Below, in pieces: positions 17,506-26,432 of a stretch of DNA of 64,000 bases. Positions within the stretch are counted from its first letter, which is position 1. Each line of letters begins with the position of its first letter. A program made the position numbers and the translations under genes. The DNA is from CAZYJR01 sp964647905 (GTDB lineage Bacteria > Desulfobacterota > DSM-4660 > Desulfatiglandales > HGW-15): assembly GCA_964647905.1 (NCBI GenBank), contig CAZYJR010000019.1, forward strand, positions 1 to 64,000, given 5' to 3'. The notes beneath the pieces were generated by a model. The model saw only the letters and a program-made list of their open reading frames with translations, was not told the origin of the DNA and searched no databases.

Positions 17506-17577
17506 TTATTCGTCCTCCCGAGTCCCCGCCGCCAGCGGGGGTTAATAATAAAAATTTTCACAAGATGCCCCAAAATG

Positions 17578-17601
17578 AAGCCCCCGCGCGAGGGGGCTTT
17601 T
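17578..17601 (-). terminator. Intrinsic terminator after prs
   Basis: Minus-strand AGCCCCC-TCGCGC-GGGGGCT with T-rich sequence on both sides (TTTT on the plus side, TTCATTTT on the minus side), starting 6 nt after the prs stop. It may work in both directions or only partly, since rplY lies downstream. Confidence 0.6.
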
Positions 17602-17606
17602 CCCGA

Positions 17607-18536
17607 TCAGACAAACAAAGTGCTCACCGAGTGAGAGCTGTAGATCCGCTTGATGGTCTCGCCCAGCAGCTCGGCCACGGAAAGGACCGTGATCTTCGGG
17701 TTCTCCGAGGCCTCCTTTCCCAGCGGAATGGTATCGGTCACGATCAGGTGATCCATTGGGGATCGGCTTATCCGCTCGACGGCCGGGCCCGAGAGCACCG
17801 GATGGGTGCAACAGGCATAGACCCGGGCGGCTCCATGATTCACCAGGGCGCTTGCAGCCTGGGTGAGGGTTCCGGCCGTATCCACCATGTCGTCCAGGAC
17901 TATGGCCGTCTTCCCGGCCACCTCGCCTATTATGTTCATGGCCTCCGCGATGTTGGGAGCATCCCGCCTCTTATCTATGATGGCCAGGGAGGCATCCAAT
18001 CTCTTGGCAAAGGCCCTTGCCCGTTCCACCCCGCCGGCATCCGGGGAGACCATTACGAGATCATTCCCGAAATGGGCTTGAATATACTTCAAAAGGACCG
18101 GAGCTGCGAATAGATTGTCCACCGGTATGTCAAAATACCCCTGTATCTGGCCCGCATGCAGATCCACTGCGACCACCCTGTGCGCCCCTGCCACGGTGAT
18201 CAGATCCGCCACCAGTTTGGCGCTTATCGGCACCCGGGGCTTTACCTTGCGATCCTGCCTGCCGTACCCGTAATACGGTATTACCGCGGTGATCCGCTTG
18301 GCGGACGCCCTCTTCAGGGCGTCGATGATTATCAGGAGCTGCATCAGATTGTCATTGACAGGCGTACAGGTCGATTGCAGAACAAATACGTCGCGGCCCC
18401 TGATATTCTCGTGGATCTCCACCTGGGTCTCACCGTCGCTGAAGGTCTTCGCGCTGATCCCCCCGGGCTCTATGCCCAGGTAACCGCAGACCTTCCGAGT
18501 AAGCTCGGGATTTGACCTTCCCCCAAAAAGCTTCAT
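17607..18536 (-). CDS. prs: Ribose-phosphate pyrophosphokinase
   Basis: A 309-residue PRPP synthase making phosphoribosyl pyrophosphate from ribose 5-phosphate and ATP for nucleotide, His and Trp synthesis. It begins MKLFGGRSNPEL, with FSDGETQVEI near residue 33, the ATP-binding region YGYGRQDRK and the ribose-5-phosphate/PRPP loop VLDDMVDTAGTL. The start matches the family, so the 107-nt overlap with ispE reflects a long ispE frame rather than a wrong prs start. Confidence 0.95.
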   Translation of the reverse strand: MKLFGGRSNPELTRKVCGYLGIEPGGISAKTFSDGETQVEIHENIRGRDVFVLQSTCTPVNDNLMQLLIIIDALKRASAKRITAVIPYYGYGRQDRKVKPRVPISAKLVADLITVAGAHRVVAVDLHAGQIQGYFDIPVDNLFAAPVLLKYIQAHFGNDLVMVSPDAGGVERARAFAKRLDASLAIIDKRRDAPNIAEAMNIIGEVAGKTAIVLDDMVDTAGTLTQAASALVNHGAARVYACCTHPVLSGPAVERISRSPMDHLIVTDTIPLGKEASENPKITVLSVAELLGETIKRIYSSHSVSTLFV

Positions 18537-19431
18537 TCCTATTCAATCCGGCGTCCGAAGGACTCAACCCCCGGCGCCCCCCCAACCAGTTGGTAACAAC
18601 GAAGACATCCCCCATTTTCCGTGACAGGAGCTCTTCACCCGCGCCCCGCGCATGCTCCGGGGAAGTGAATGCGCCAAAGACCGTCGGGCCGCTCCCCGTC
18701 ATCAAGGCCCCTGCGGCCCCCGCCTCTCTCAGCGCCTCCTTGATGGTGCCTATGATCGGATAAGCCGTCTCTGTCACCCGTTCCAGATCGTTTTCCAGCA
18801 GATCCGCCACAGAGAACCGACCGTTTTTTAAGAGTGTGAATATATAGTCATATTCGCCTGTTGTCAACTCGATTTTGACCCGGTTGTAGACCCAAGCGGT
18901 GGAAACCGCGATCGGCGGCTTCACCAGGACGTACCATACCTCGGGCCACCACCCCAGGGGCTCCAAGAGCTCCCCCGCCCCCCGGGCGAGTGAAGGCACT
19001 GCTTGAAGGAAAAACGGTACATCCGCACCGAGTCTTGCCGCCTCCTCGGCCAGGTCGTCCGGGGAAAAAGCCCCCGGCCACATGTGGTCCATGGCGCGGA
19101 GAACGGCGCCGGCATCGCTGCTCCCGCCGCCGAGCCCGGCGGCCAACGGAATGCGTTTATCCAGGTAGAGGGAGATCCCCCTTCCCGGATCCGCCTTGGC
19201 AAGAAACGCCCTTGCCGCACGAACCGCCAGGTTGTCCTCGCCCCTGGGGACGGGCAGGCCCGTGGTGCGGAGGCTTACACCAGGGCTGTCCTTTTTTTCC
19301 ACCTCCACCCTGTCGGTCAGGTCCACCGGCACCATGACGCTCACCAGCTCATGGTAACCGTCAGGCCTCCGGCCGGTGACCTTGAGGCGCAGGTTTAGCT
19401 TGGCCGGCGCCTCCAGGGTGATGCCATCCAC
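18430..19431 (-). CDS. ispE: 4-diphosphocytidyl-2-C-methyl-D-erythritol kinase
   Basis: A GHMP-superfamily kinase of the non-mevalonate isoprenoid pathway. ITLEAPAKLNLRLKVTGRRPDGYH at the start (catalytic Lys/Asp region) and the ATP loop PLAAGLGGGSSDAGA are intact. At 333 residues it is about 40 longer than usual: after VVTNWLGGRR the frame continues without a stop through the prs ribosome site and 107 nt into prs. The extension (ending QREDLQRR) is the prs N-terminus in another frame and is probably non-functional. IspD, another enzyme of the same pathway, is encoded at 30371. Confidence 0.92.
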   Translation of the reverse strand: MDGITLEAPAKLNLRLKVTGRRPDGYHELVSVMVPVDLTDRVEVEKKDSPGVSLRTTGLPVPRGEDNLAVRAARAFLAKADPGRGISLYLDKRIPLAAGLGGGSSDAGAVLRAMDHMWPGAFSPDDLAEEAARLGADVPFFLQAVPSLARGAGELLEPLGWWPEVWYVLVKPPIAVSTAWVYNRVKIELTTGEYDYIFTLLKNGRFSVADLLENDLERVTETAYPIIGTIKEALREAGAAGALMTGSGPTVFGAFTSPEHARGAGEELLSRKMGDVFVVTNWLGGRRGLSPSDAGLNRNEAFWGKVKSRAYSEGLRLPGHRARGDQREDLQRR

Positions 19432-19443
19432 GGGCCGGGCCTT

Positions 19444-20871
19444 TTAGCCCCTGAGCTTCAGGGTCAAAAACAGGGTATTGCCGCCCCGCCTGACCAGGAA
19501 GAGAACGGTATCGCCCTCCTCATATTCCGAGATCTTTTCCCGGTACTCGGACAGGGTCCTCACCTCCTGCCTGTCGATTTCCAGGATCAGGTCCCCCGGC
19601 CGCAGCCCGGCCTCCTCAGCCGGAGTGTTTCTTCCCACCTCCACAACCACCAGACCCTGCCGCTCGGGGATATCATAGTGCCTTGCCAGCTCCGGGGTGA
19701 GCTCCTCCACCCTCATGCCCAGGTCCATGCGGGGGGTGGTGGATTCCTCAGCAGTGGGTTCCTCTCCCTCCTCGAGTTTCCCTATCTTCACCTCCAGGAT
19801 CTTCTTGCGGCCGTCCCTGACAACGCCCAACTCCACCACCTTTCCCACAGGTGTGGAGCCCACCATCATTGGGAGCTCGCTCATCTCCTTGACCTCCCTC
19901 CCCGCAAAGGAGACTATCACGTCCCCCCTTTGGACGCCGGCCTTGTCCGCCGGCCCGCCTGGTGTGACGTCGGCCACCAGGGCGCCCTTTTGGCTCTTCA
20001 ATCCCAGCTTCTCCTGGAGCTCCGGGGTGATCGACTGGATCATCACGCCCAGCCACCCTCGAACCACCTTGCCTTCCTTGAGCTGGGGGAGCAGGTCCTT
20101 GGCCAGGTTCACCGGCACGGCGAAGCCGATTCCTATGCTGCCTCCGGTGCGGGAGTAAATGGCCGAATTGATGCCCACCACCTTCCCCTCGGTGTCTAGG
20201 AGAGGCCCCCCGCTGTTGCCCGGGTTGATGGAGGCATCGGTCTGGATGAAATTGGCGTAGGACTCCATTCCGATGCGACGATATTTAGCGCTCACTATGC
20301 CGGCTGTTACCGTATGACCCAATCCGAACGGATTTCCGATGGCCACCACCCAATCCCCGACCTCCAGGGAGTCGGAATCGCCGAACGGCAGAGGCTCCAG
20401 GTCCTCGTCCACGTCTATCTTGATGAGGGCCAGGTCGGTTTTGGGGTCCCTGCCCACTATCTCGGCCTCGTACTCATTGTCATCGGCCAGAATCACCTTT
20501 ATCTCATCGGTCTTTTCCACAACGTGGTTGTTGGTCAGTATGAATCCCTCCTCGTCTATGATGAAGCCGCTCCCCAGGCTGCGCTGCCTGTACTCCCTGG
20601 GGATCTGGTCCCCGAAGAAGCGCTCGAAAAACTCGTTAAACGGATCGTCCTTGCCGTAGGGGCTGCTGAAGAACTGGAAGTCCCGGCCCTTGAGCACCTT
20701 GACCGTGCTGATGTTCACCACGGAATCCCTCACTTCCTTGACCAGGCCGCTGAAACTGCCCGGCGTCTCCGAGGCCCGCTTACCGGTTTGGGCGAAAACA
20801 GGCTGAGCCACGAAAAAGAAAACAAAAAGACACCAAAAAACCCCTATAATACCTCTTGATGATACCTTCAT
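19444..20871 (-). CDS. Periplasmic DegP/HtrA-type serine protease
   Basis: A 475-residue Do-family protease for periplasmic protein quality control. A signal peptide (MKVSSRGIIGVFW..., cleavage after VFA) is followed by the trypsin-like domain with His in TNNHVV, Asp in KTDLALIKI and Ser in GNSGGPLL, then two PDZ domains (about 265-355 and 385-475, with VRGWLGV and GLVVVEV at their starts). The start at 20871 has an AAGGAAG ribosome site and gives a clean signal peptide; an ATG 18 codons upstream would not. It lies 12 nt before ispE. Confidence 0.93.
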   Translation of the reverse strand: MKVSSRGIIGVFWCLFVFFFVAQPVFAQTGKRASETPGSFSGLVKEVRDSVVNISTVKVLKGRDFQFFSSPYGKDDPFNEFFERFFGDQIPREYRQRSLGSGFIIDEEGFILTNNHVVEKTDEIKVILADDNEYEAEIVGRDPKTDLALIKIDVDEDLEPLPFGDSDSLEVGDWVVAIGNPFGLGHTVTAGIVSAKYRRIGMESYANFIQTDASINPGNSGGPLLDTEGKVVGINSAIYSRTGGSIGIGFAVPVNLAKDLLPQLKEGKVVRGWLGVMIQSITPELQEKLGLKSQKGALVADVTPGGPADKAGVQRGDVIVSFAGREVKEMSELPMMVGSTPVGKVVELGVVRDGRKKILEVKIGKLEEGEEPTAEESTTPRMDLGMRVEELTPELARHYDIPERQGLVVVEVGRNTPAEEAGLRPGDLILEIDRQEVRTLSEYREKISEYEEGDTVLFLVRRGGNTLFLTLKLRG

Positions 20872-20958
20872 TATGATACTTCCTTTCTTGGTGAAATCGG
20901 GCCCTTTGTTCCGGGATCCCGACAATCAAATGGATCCGCCTGATCAATTGGGGGCGGC

Positions 20959-21366
20959 CTAACCCGTCGCCTTGACAAAACGCATCCTCAGGTCGGCCAA
21001 CATGCTGTCCACGAACTTTTGCTCTTCCTCTGTCAAATTGCCCTCTGTCTTTTCCCTCAACATGCCTATAGTGTCTATTGTATGCTTGGCCAAGGGCAGA
21101 CCTTTTGTCTTTTTTCCGGTTTGGGGATCCGGGATCTCGCCCAGATGGAAAAGGGCCGAGGAGCTCAGGCTCATGATCAGCGTGCTGAAGCTCACCTCGG
21201 GCAGCGGGGGCGTTTCATCCCGGCGCTGCTCCGAGGCCCCGGCCTCCCCGGCGGGCCGCCCCTGCTGCTCCTGCCCCCCCCTTTCAGCCTCTTCCTTCCT
21301 CGGCTCGCCAGTATCGTCAAAAGATCGCCTGTCCCTTACCACAAAGCCCTTTCCTTCAGTCTCCAT
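20959..21366 (-). CDS. DUF1844 protein
   Basis: A 135-residue protein. The first 55 residues are charged, Glu/Arg/Gly-rich and likely disordered; the rest is the DUF1844 domain (VSFSTLIMSLSSSALFHLGEI, then a helical segment with LPLAKHTIDTIGMLREKT). The domain is helical and of unknown function. It sits between serA and htrA with its own AAGGAG ribosome site. Confidence 0.88.
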   Translation of the reverse strand: METEGKGFVVRDRRSFDDTGEPRKEEAERGGQEQQGRPAGEAGASEQRRDETPPLPEVSFSTLIMSLSSSALFHLGEIPDPQTGKKTKGLPLAKHTIDTIGMLREKTEGNLTEEEQKFVDSMLADLRMRFVKATG

Positions 21367-21411
21367 GGCATCACTCCTTGCTTTCTTTGCGATATTCTTC
21401 CCTTATAGGGC

Positions 21412-22992
21412 TCAGAGCTCGATGCGCCGGGCGGAGTGTACATCCTCGATCCCGCGCAGCCCGGCCAGCACCTCTTCTCCGACCTGCACATGGGTGTAGA
21501 GAACACTCACGTTGCGGCCCTTGGCTTGGTCCTCGCCTACATGCATCCGGTTGATGTTGATACCGTTGTTCCCCAAGGCGGTGCAGATCCGTCCTATCAC
21601 CCCGGGCCTGTCCTGATTGTATATCAGCAGCATGTGACCCTCGGGCACCGCTTCCAAATAGAAATCGTTGATGCGCAGGATCCTGGGCAGAGTCCGGCCG
21701 AATATGGTCCCTGAAATCACCGACTCCCCGCCCGCCGAGCGGACCCTCACCATCACCAGGCTGCCGAAATCCTCGGATTCCCTGGAGCGGGTCTCCAAAA
21801 CCTTGATACCTCGTTCCGAGGCCATCAAACGGGCATTCACGAAGTTAACGTCGTCCTTCATCACCGGGGTGAGAAAGCCCTTCAGGACTGCGGTGGTCAC
21901 CGCGCTCAGGTCATGCTCAGTGACCTTTCCCAAGTACCTGACCTCCACTTCCTCGGCCCCCCCACTGACCACTTGGCCTTGAAAAAGGCCCAGCTTCTCC
22001 CCCAGCACAGCGTAAGGGCCCAAAACCGCCATCAACTCAGGGCTCATGCTGGGGACGTTCACTGCATTCTTCACCCTCCCGTGCAAGAGGTATCCCACCA
22101 CTTGCTCCGCCACCTCTCTGGCCACATTGTCCTGGGCCTCCCTGGTGGAGGCCCCCAGATGGGGCGTACATATGAAGTTGTCGAGCTCCATCAACCGGAT
22201 GGATCCGGGCGGCTCCGCCGAGAACACGTCCAGGGCTGCTCCGCCCAAGTGACCGCCGGCCAGGGCCTCATAGAGCGCATCCTCGTCCACTATGCCGCCG
22301 CGAGCACAGTTCACGATCATGGCACCGGAGTTCATCTTGGAAAAGGCCTCGGCGCCCAATAGCCCGGTCGTCTCATCGGTCCTTGGCACATGAACCGTAA
22401 CGTAGTCCGCTCTCGCCAGGAGCTCATCAAAGGTCACGGGCTCGCAGTCCAAACCTTCTATGATATCCGCCTTCAGGTACGGGTCATAGACCACCACCTT
22501 CATCTTCAAGCCTTTGGCCCGATCGGCGACCACCCGGCCGATCTTGCCCAAGCCCACCAGGCCCAGGACCTTGCCGTACACTTCCCTGCCCTGGTACTTC
22601 TTCTTTTCCCATTTCCCGTTCTTGAGACTGGCCGTGGCTTGGGGGATGTTGCGGGTCAGAGACATCAACAACGCGACGGCGTGCTCCGCCGTGGTGATTA
22701 CGTTCCCTTCGGGGGTGTTCATAACCACTATACCGCGCCGGCTCGCCGCATCTATATCCACGTTGTCCAGGCCTATACCGGCCCTCCCTATGACCTTGAG
22801 CCTATCGGCGGCCTCGATGATCCTGGCGGTCACCTTGGTCGCGCTCCTGATCACCAGTGCGTCGAACCCACTGATCTCCCGGACCAGATCATCCTCTCCC
22901 AGCCCCGTGTTCACCACCGCCTCTACACCGGGTGTCTCCTCGAGGACCCTGAGCCCTACATCGGACAACGCATCACTAACAAGAACCTTCAT
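21412..22992 (-). CDS. serA: D-3-phosphoglycerate dehydrogenase
   Basis: A 526-residue long-form SerA, first step of serine synthesis (3-phosphoglycerate to 3-phosphohydroxypyruvate). Substrate/NAD domain: GRAGIGLDNVDIDAASRRG, the NAD loop LGLVGLGKIGRVVA, catalytic Arg in NCARGGIVDE, and the CTPHLGASTREAQ His region. An intervening regulatory (ASB) domain and a C-terminal ACT domain (LLIYNQDRPGVIGRI) follow, the arrangement subject to serine feedback. The start at 22992 has GGAAGGAGG directly upstream. Confidence 0.95.
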   Translation of the reverse strand: MKVLVSDALSDVGLRVLEETPGVEAVVNTGLGEDDLVREISGFDALVIRSATKVTARIIEAADRLKVIGRAGIGLDNVDIDAASRRGIVVMNTPEGNVITTAEHAVALLMSLTRNIPQATASLKNGKWEKKKYQGREVYGKVLGLVGLGKIGRVVADRAKGLKMKVVVYDPYLKADIIEGLDCEPVTFDELLARADYVTVHVPRTDETTGLLGAEAFSKMNSGAMIVNCARGGIVDEDALYEALAGGHLGGAALDVFSAEPPGSIRLMELDNFICTPHLGASTREAQDNVAREVAEQVVGYLLHGRVKNAVNVPSMSPELMAVLGPYAVLGEKLGLFQGQVVSGGAEEVEVRYLGKVTEHDLSAVTTAVLKGFLTPVMKDDVNFVNARLMASERGIKVLETRSRESEDFGSLVMVRVRSAGGESVISGTIFGRTLPRILRINDFYLEAVPEGHMLLIYNQDRPGVIGRICTALGNNGININRMHVGEDQAKGRNVSVLYTHVQVGEEVLAGLRGIEDVHSARRIEL

Positions 22993-23078
22993 CCCCGCCT
23001 CCTTCCTTTGGAACACTACCGCACCACCCGCAAAGATCGCTTTCACGGCTCCGAAGCGGCATCCGCCTTAAACTCCCG

Positions 23079-23106
23079 ATTCTACCACCCGAGCCCTCGA
23101 TGTCAA
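23079..23106 (-). promoter_or_regulatory. Promoter of serA
   Basis: Minus-strand TTGACA (23101-23106), 16-nt spacer, TAGAAT (23079-23084), about 85 nt before the serA start. Both hexamers are close to consensus. Confidence 0.65.
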
Positions 23107-23159
23107 GATACTCCAGTGGCTCAATAACCTGAAACAGCCTGAAATACCTGTATCTTCTC

Positions 23160-25091
23160 CTAACCGTCCCCTGAAGGGGTAGGCGTTGAGCATGAGAGGT
23201 ACCCCGTGTCGGCCTCCTTCCTCTTTAGGGCCACCTGCAGGGCCATTAAGGCGGCCGGTGTCACCCCTGAGACCCGGGATACCTGACCCAGGTTCACCGG
23301 GCGCACCCTGGCCAGCTTCTCCCTCACCTCGGTGGAAAGACCGTGCACCGCGCAGTAGTCCATGTCTTCCGGTATCCGGACCGACTCCATCCGCCTGAGC
23401 TTTTCCACCTGGCGTTCCTGTCGGTCTATGTAGCCCTGGTACTTGATACGTGTCTCCACCTCTTCGGCCACTGCCCTGTCGGTGGTTTCGAGCCCCGGGT
23501 CAAAAAAGGCGAGGTGATGGAAAACGATCTCGTTGCGCCTAAGGAGTTGAGCCAGTGAGACCGCGTTCTTGATAGGGGGCGATCCCAGATCCCGGAGCCT
23601 GTCCAGGACTCCGGGCTCGGGGCGTATCGTAACCCCTTCCAGCCTTTTCAGCAGATCCTCGATGGCCGAGCGCTTTCTGCAGAAGGCCCTGTAGACCTCA
23701 TCCGGAACCAGGCCCAGGCGGCGTCCCATATCCCTGAGCCGGAGGTCCGCGTTGTCCTCGCGGAGGAGCAGCCGGTACTCGGCCCTGGATGTAAACATCC
23801 GGTAAGGCTCTTTTGTCCCCCTTGTGACCAGGTCGTCGATGAGTACGCCTATGTATGCCTGGGACCTGTCCAGGATCAAGGGGGGCTCGCCCCTGACCTT
23901 GAGGGCCGCGTTTATTCCGGCCAGAAGGCCCTGGGCCGCGGCCTCTTCATACCCGCTGGTGCCGTTGATCTGGCCCGCATGAAAGAGCCCTTCTATATCC
24001 TTGGTCTCCTGGTTGAGCCTCAACTGGACCGGATCCACATAGTCATACTCAATGGCATACCCGGGCCGGAGGATCTCGGCGCGCTCAAGCCCGGGGACGG
24101 CACGGACCATTCGCTCCTGAATGTCCACCGGCAGACTGGTGGACAGGCCGTTGGGGTAAACCTCCTCGGTCTCCAATCCCTCCGGCTCCAGGAAGACTTG
24201 GTGTCTTGGCTTCTCTTCGAAGCGCACCACCTTGTCCTCGATCGAGGGGCAGTAGCGGGCGCCCGTACCCTCTATCACCCCGCCGAAGAGCGGAGATCGA
24301 TCCAGTCCCGACCTGATTATTTCATGGCATTCCCGGGTGGTATATGTGATATGGCACGGGACTTGAGGCAATGGCAGGCGGGTCGTCTCGAAGCTGAAAG
24401 GCCTGGGATCCGGATCCCCGTGCTGGACTTCCAGGCCGCAGTAGTCGATTGTCCTGGAATTCAATCTCGGCGTAGTCCCGGTCTTCAACCGGCCCATCTC
24501 GAAACCCAGCTCCATGAGCTGCTGCGAGAGCCTCGTGCTAGGGGGATCGCCCATGCGCCCGGCCGGGAACTTCTCCATGCCCACGTGTATCAGGCCCCTC
24601 AGGAAAGTCCCCGTGGTAAGAATGACCGTACGACTCGAGAATCTCTCCCGGAGCTCGGTCTCCACGCCCTGCACGCGGCCGTTTTCCACCAGCAGCCGCT
24701 CCACCACCGCCTGTCGTATGCAGAGACCCGGCTGCCGCTCCACAACCGCCTTCATACGCCTGCGGTACAGGTCCCGGTCGTTCTGGCTCCTGGTTCCCTG
24801 TACGGCCACCCCTTTGCGCCTGTTGAGACGCCGGAGCTGTATGGCGGTCTCGTCGGCCACCTTGGCCATCCGGCCTCCCAGTGCGCCTATCTCCTTGACC
24901 AGGTGGCCCTTGGCCAATCCCCCCACGGCCGGATTGCAGCTCATGGCCGCCACGTGATCCAGATTGATGGTGAGGAGAAGGACGGAATGCCCCATCCCCG
25001 CCGCCGCAAGGGCGGCTTCACATCCTGCGTGTCCCGCTCCCACCACGATCACGTCATAGGACCGACCGGAGTCAGCCTGTGAGCCTCTCAT
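23160..25091 (-). CDS. mnmG: tRNA uridine-5-carboxymethylaminomethyl synthesis enzyme MnmG (GidA)
   Basis: A 643-residue FAD protein that with MnmE modifies the wobble uridine of several tRNAs. It begins with the FAD loop DVIVVGAGHAGCEAALAAA; family motifs include AMSCNPAVGGLAKGHLVKEI, GRMGDPPSTRLS and FHAGQINGTSGYEEAAAQG. It overlaps purA by 4 nt (ATGA, 25088-25091), indicating coupling. MnmE is not in the window. Confidence 0.95.
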   Translation of the reverse strand: MRGSQADSGRSYDVIVVGAGHAGCEAALAAAGMGHSVLLLTINLDHVAAMSCNPAVGGLAKGHLVKEIGALGGRMAKVADETAIQLRRLNRRKGVAVQGTRSQNDRDLYRRRMKAVVERQPGLCIRQAVVERLLVENGRVQGVETELRERFSSRTVILTTGTFLRGLIHVGMEKFPAGRMGDPPSTRLSQQLMELGFEMGRLKTGTTPRLNSRTIDYCGLEVQHGDPDPRPFSFETTRLPLPQVPCHITYTTRECHEIIRSGLDRSPLFGGVIEGTGARYCPSIEDKVVRFEEKPRHQVFLEPEGLETEEVYPNGLSTSLPVDIQERMVRAVPGLERAEILRPGYAIEYDYVDPVQLRLNQETKDIEGLFHAGQINGTSGYEEAAAQGLLAGINAALKVRGEPPLILDRSQAYIGVLIDDLVTRGTKEPYRMFTSRAEYRLLLREDNADLRLRDMGRRLGLVPDEVYRAFCRKRSAIEDLLKRLEGVTIRPEPGVLDRLRDLGSPPIKNAVSLAQLLRRNEIVFHHLAFFDPGLETTDRAVAEEVETRIKYQGYIDRQERQVEKLRRMESVRIPEDMDYCAVHGLSTEVREKLARVRPVNLGQVSRVSGVTPAALMALQVALKRKEADTGYLSCSTPTPSGDG

Positions 25092-26380
25092 CCGAACACG
25101 TCCCTTAGCACAATGGTTTGATCACGCCCCGGCCCCACTGAGATAATGGCGATGGGGACTCCGCTCAGCTCTTGGATGCGGTCCAGGTAGGCCCTGGTCT
25201 CGCGGGGCAGGGACCGGAGGTCCCGAGCCGAGGCAATGTCGCTCTCCCATCCCGGGAGCTCCTCGTAGATCGGCCTGCAGCGAGCGAGGCGCTCGAGGCT
25301 GGCCGGACGGGACATCACCCGGCCGCCCTCCCGTTCATAGGCCACGCAGATCTTGAGCCTCTCCAGGCCGGTGAGAACATCCAGCTTGGTTATGCTCATG
25401 CTGTCCAGGCCGTTCAGCCGCTTGGAGTCTTGAATCATGACCAGGTCCAGCCACCCGCACCTGCGTCTCCTCCCGGTGGTGGCACCGAACTCTGCCCCTC
25501 GCTCCTGTATGTAGTCGCCCGTGGCGTCAGTCAGCTCGGCGGTGAACGGGCCTGATCCCACCCTGGTGGTATAGGCCTTGACTATTCCGTTGACGTGGTG
25601 GAGCCGGTTTGGGCCCACCCCTGCCCCTGCGCAGGCCCCGCCGGAGACTGGATTGGATGAGGTCACGAACGGGTATGTCCCGTGATCGATGTCCAGGTGC
25701 GTGCCCTGGGCACCCTCGAAAAGGACGTTCTTCCCGGCCTCCTCGGCTTCATGGATCTCCACGGAGACGTCTGTGATGTAAGGCCTGAGGGCTTGTCCCA
25801 TAGCCAGGTAACGCTCCAAGACCGGCTGGAAGTCCAAGGGCTCGGCATTCAGAAACCTTTTAAGCAGAAAGTTCTTCTCCTCCAGGTTCCTGCGCAGCTT
25901 ATCCTCCAAGGTGTGCGGCTCCAGGAGATCCACCGCCCGAACTCCCCTTCGCCCTGATTTGTCCTCATAGGCCGGACCGATCCCCCGGCCGGTGGTGCCT
26001 ATCCTTCCCGTGCCCATGGCCGCTTCCCTGGCCGCGTCCAGGGCCTTGTGATAGGGGAGGATGATGTGGGCCTTGTCGCTGAGGCCGAGATTCTCGGGGC
26101 CTACGAAGACCCCTTTCCCGCGCAATTTCTCCATCTCCTCCAGCAGTACGCCGGGATCCACCACCACCCCGTTCCCTATCAGGCACTTCTTCTCCGGGTG
26201 TAGGATCCCGGAAGGGACGAGATGGCATATGGTCGATCGGCCTCCGACCACCAGGGTATGGCCTGCGTTGTTACCGCCCTGGTATCGTACTACCACGTCA
26301 GCCCTTGTGGTGAGCAGATCCACGATCTTGCCCTTGCCCTCGTCCCCCCACTGAGTCCCTACAACCACCGCGTTCGGCAT
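25088..26380 (-). CDS. purA: Adenylosuccinate synthetase
   Basis: A 430-residue PurA, which joins IMP and aspartate with GTP on the way to AMP. The start MPNAVVVGTQWGDEGKGK is the conserved N-terminus with the catalytic Asp and the GTP loop; further motifs are GNNAGHTLV, GRGIGPAYEDKSGRRG and FEGAQGTHLDIDHGTYPFVTSS. A GGAGGAA site precedes the ATG at 26380; the frame runs open for 65 codons further upstream but that part has no family match. Confidence 0.95.
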   Translation of the reverse strand: MPNAVVVGTQWGDEGKGKIVDLLTTRADVVVRYQGGNNAGHTLVVGGRSTICHLVPSGILHPEKKCLIGNGVVVDPGVLLEEMEKLRGKGVFVGPENLGLSDKAHIILPYHKALDAAREAAMGTGRIGTTGRGIGPAYEDKSGRRGVRAVDLLEPHTLEDKLRRNLEEKNFLLKRFLNAEPLDFQPVLERYLAMGQALRPYITDVSVEIHEAEEAGKNVLFEGAQGTHLDIDHGTYPFVTSSNPVSGGACAGAGVGPNRLHHVNGIVKAYTTRVGSGPFTAELTDATGDYIQERGAEFGATTGRRRRCGWLDLVMIQDSKRLNGLDSMSITKLDVLTGLERLKICVAYEREGGRVMSRPASLERLARCRPIYEELPGWESDIASARDLRSLPRETRAYLDRIQELSGVPIAIISVGPGRDQTIVLRDVFG

Positions 26381-26432
26381 ATTCTTCCTCCATCCGGAGC
26401 GGGCGGTCCGGAGTAAGCCGCCCGGCCGGGCC

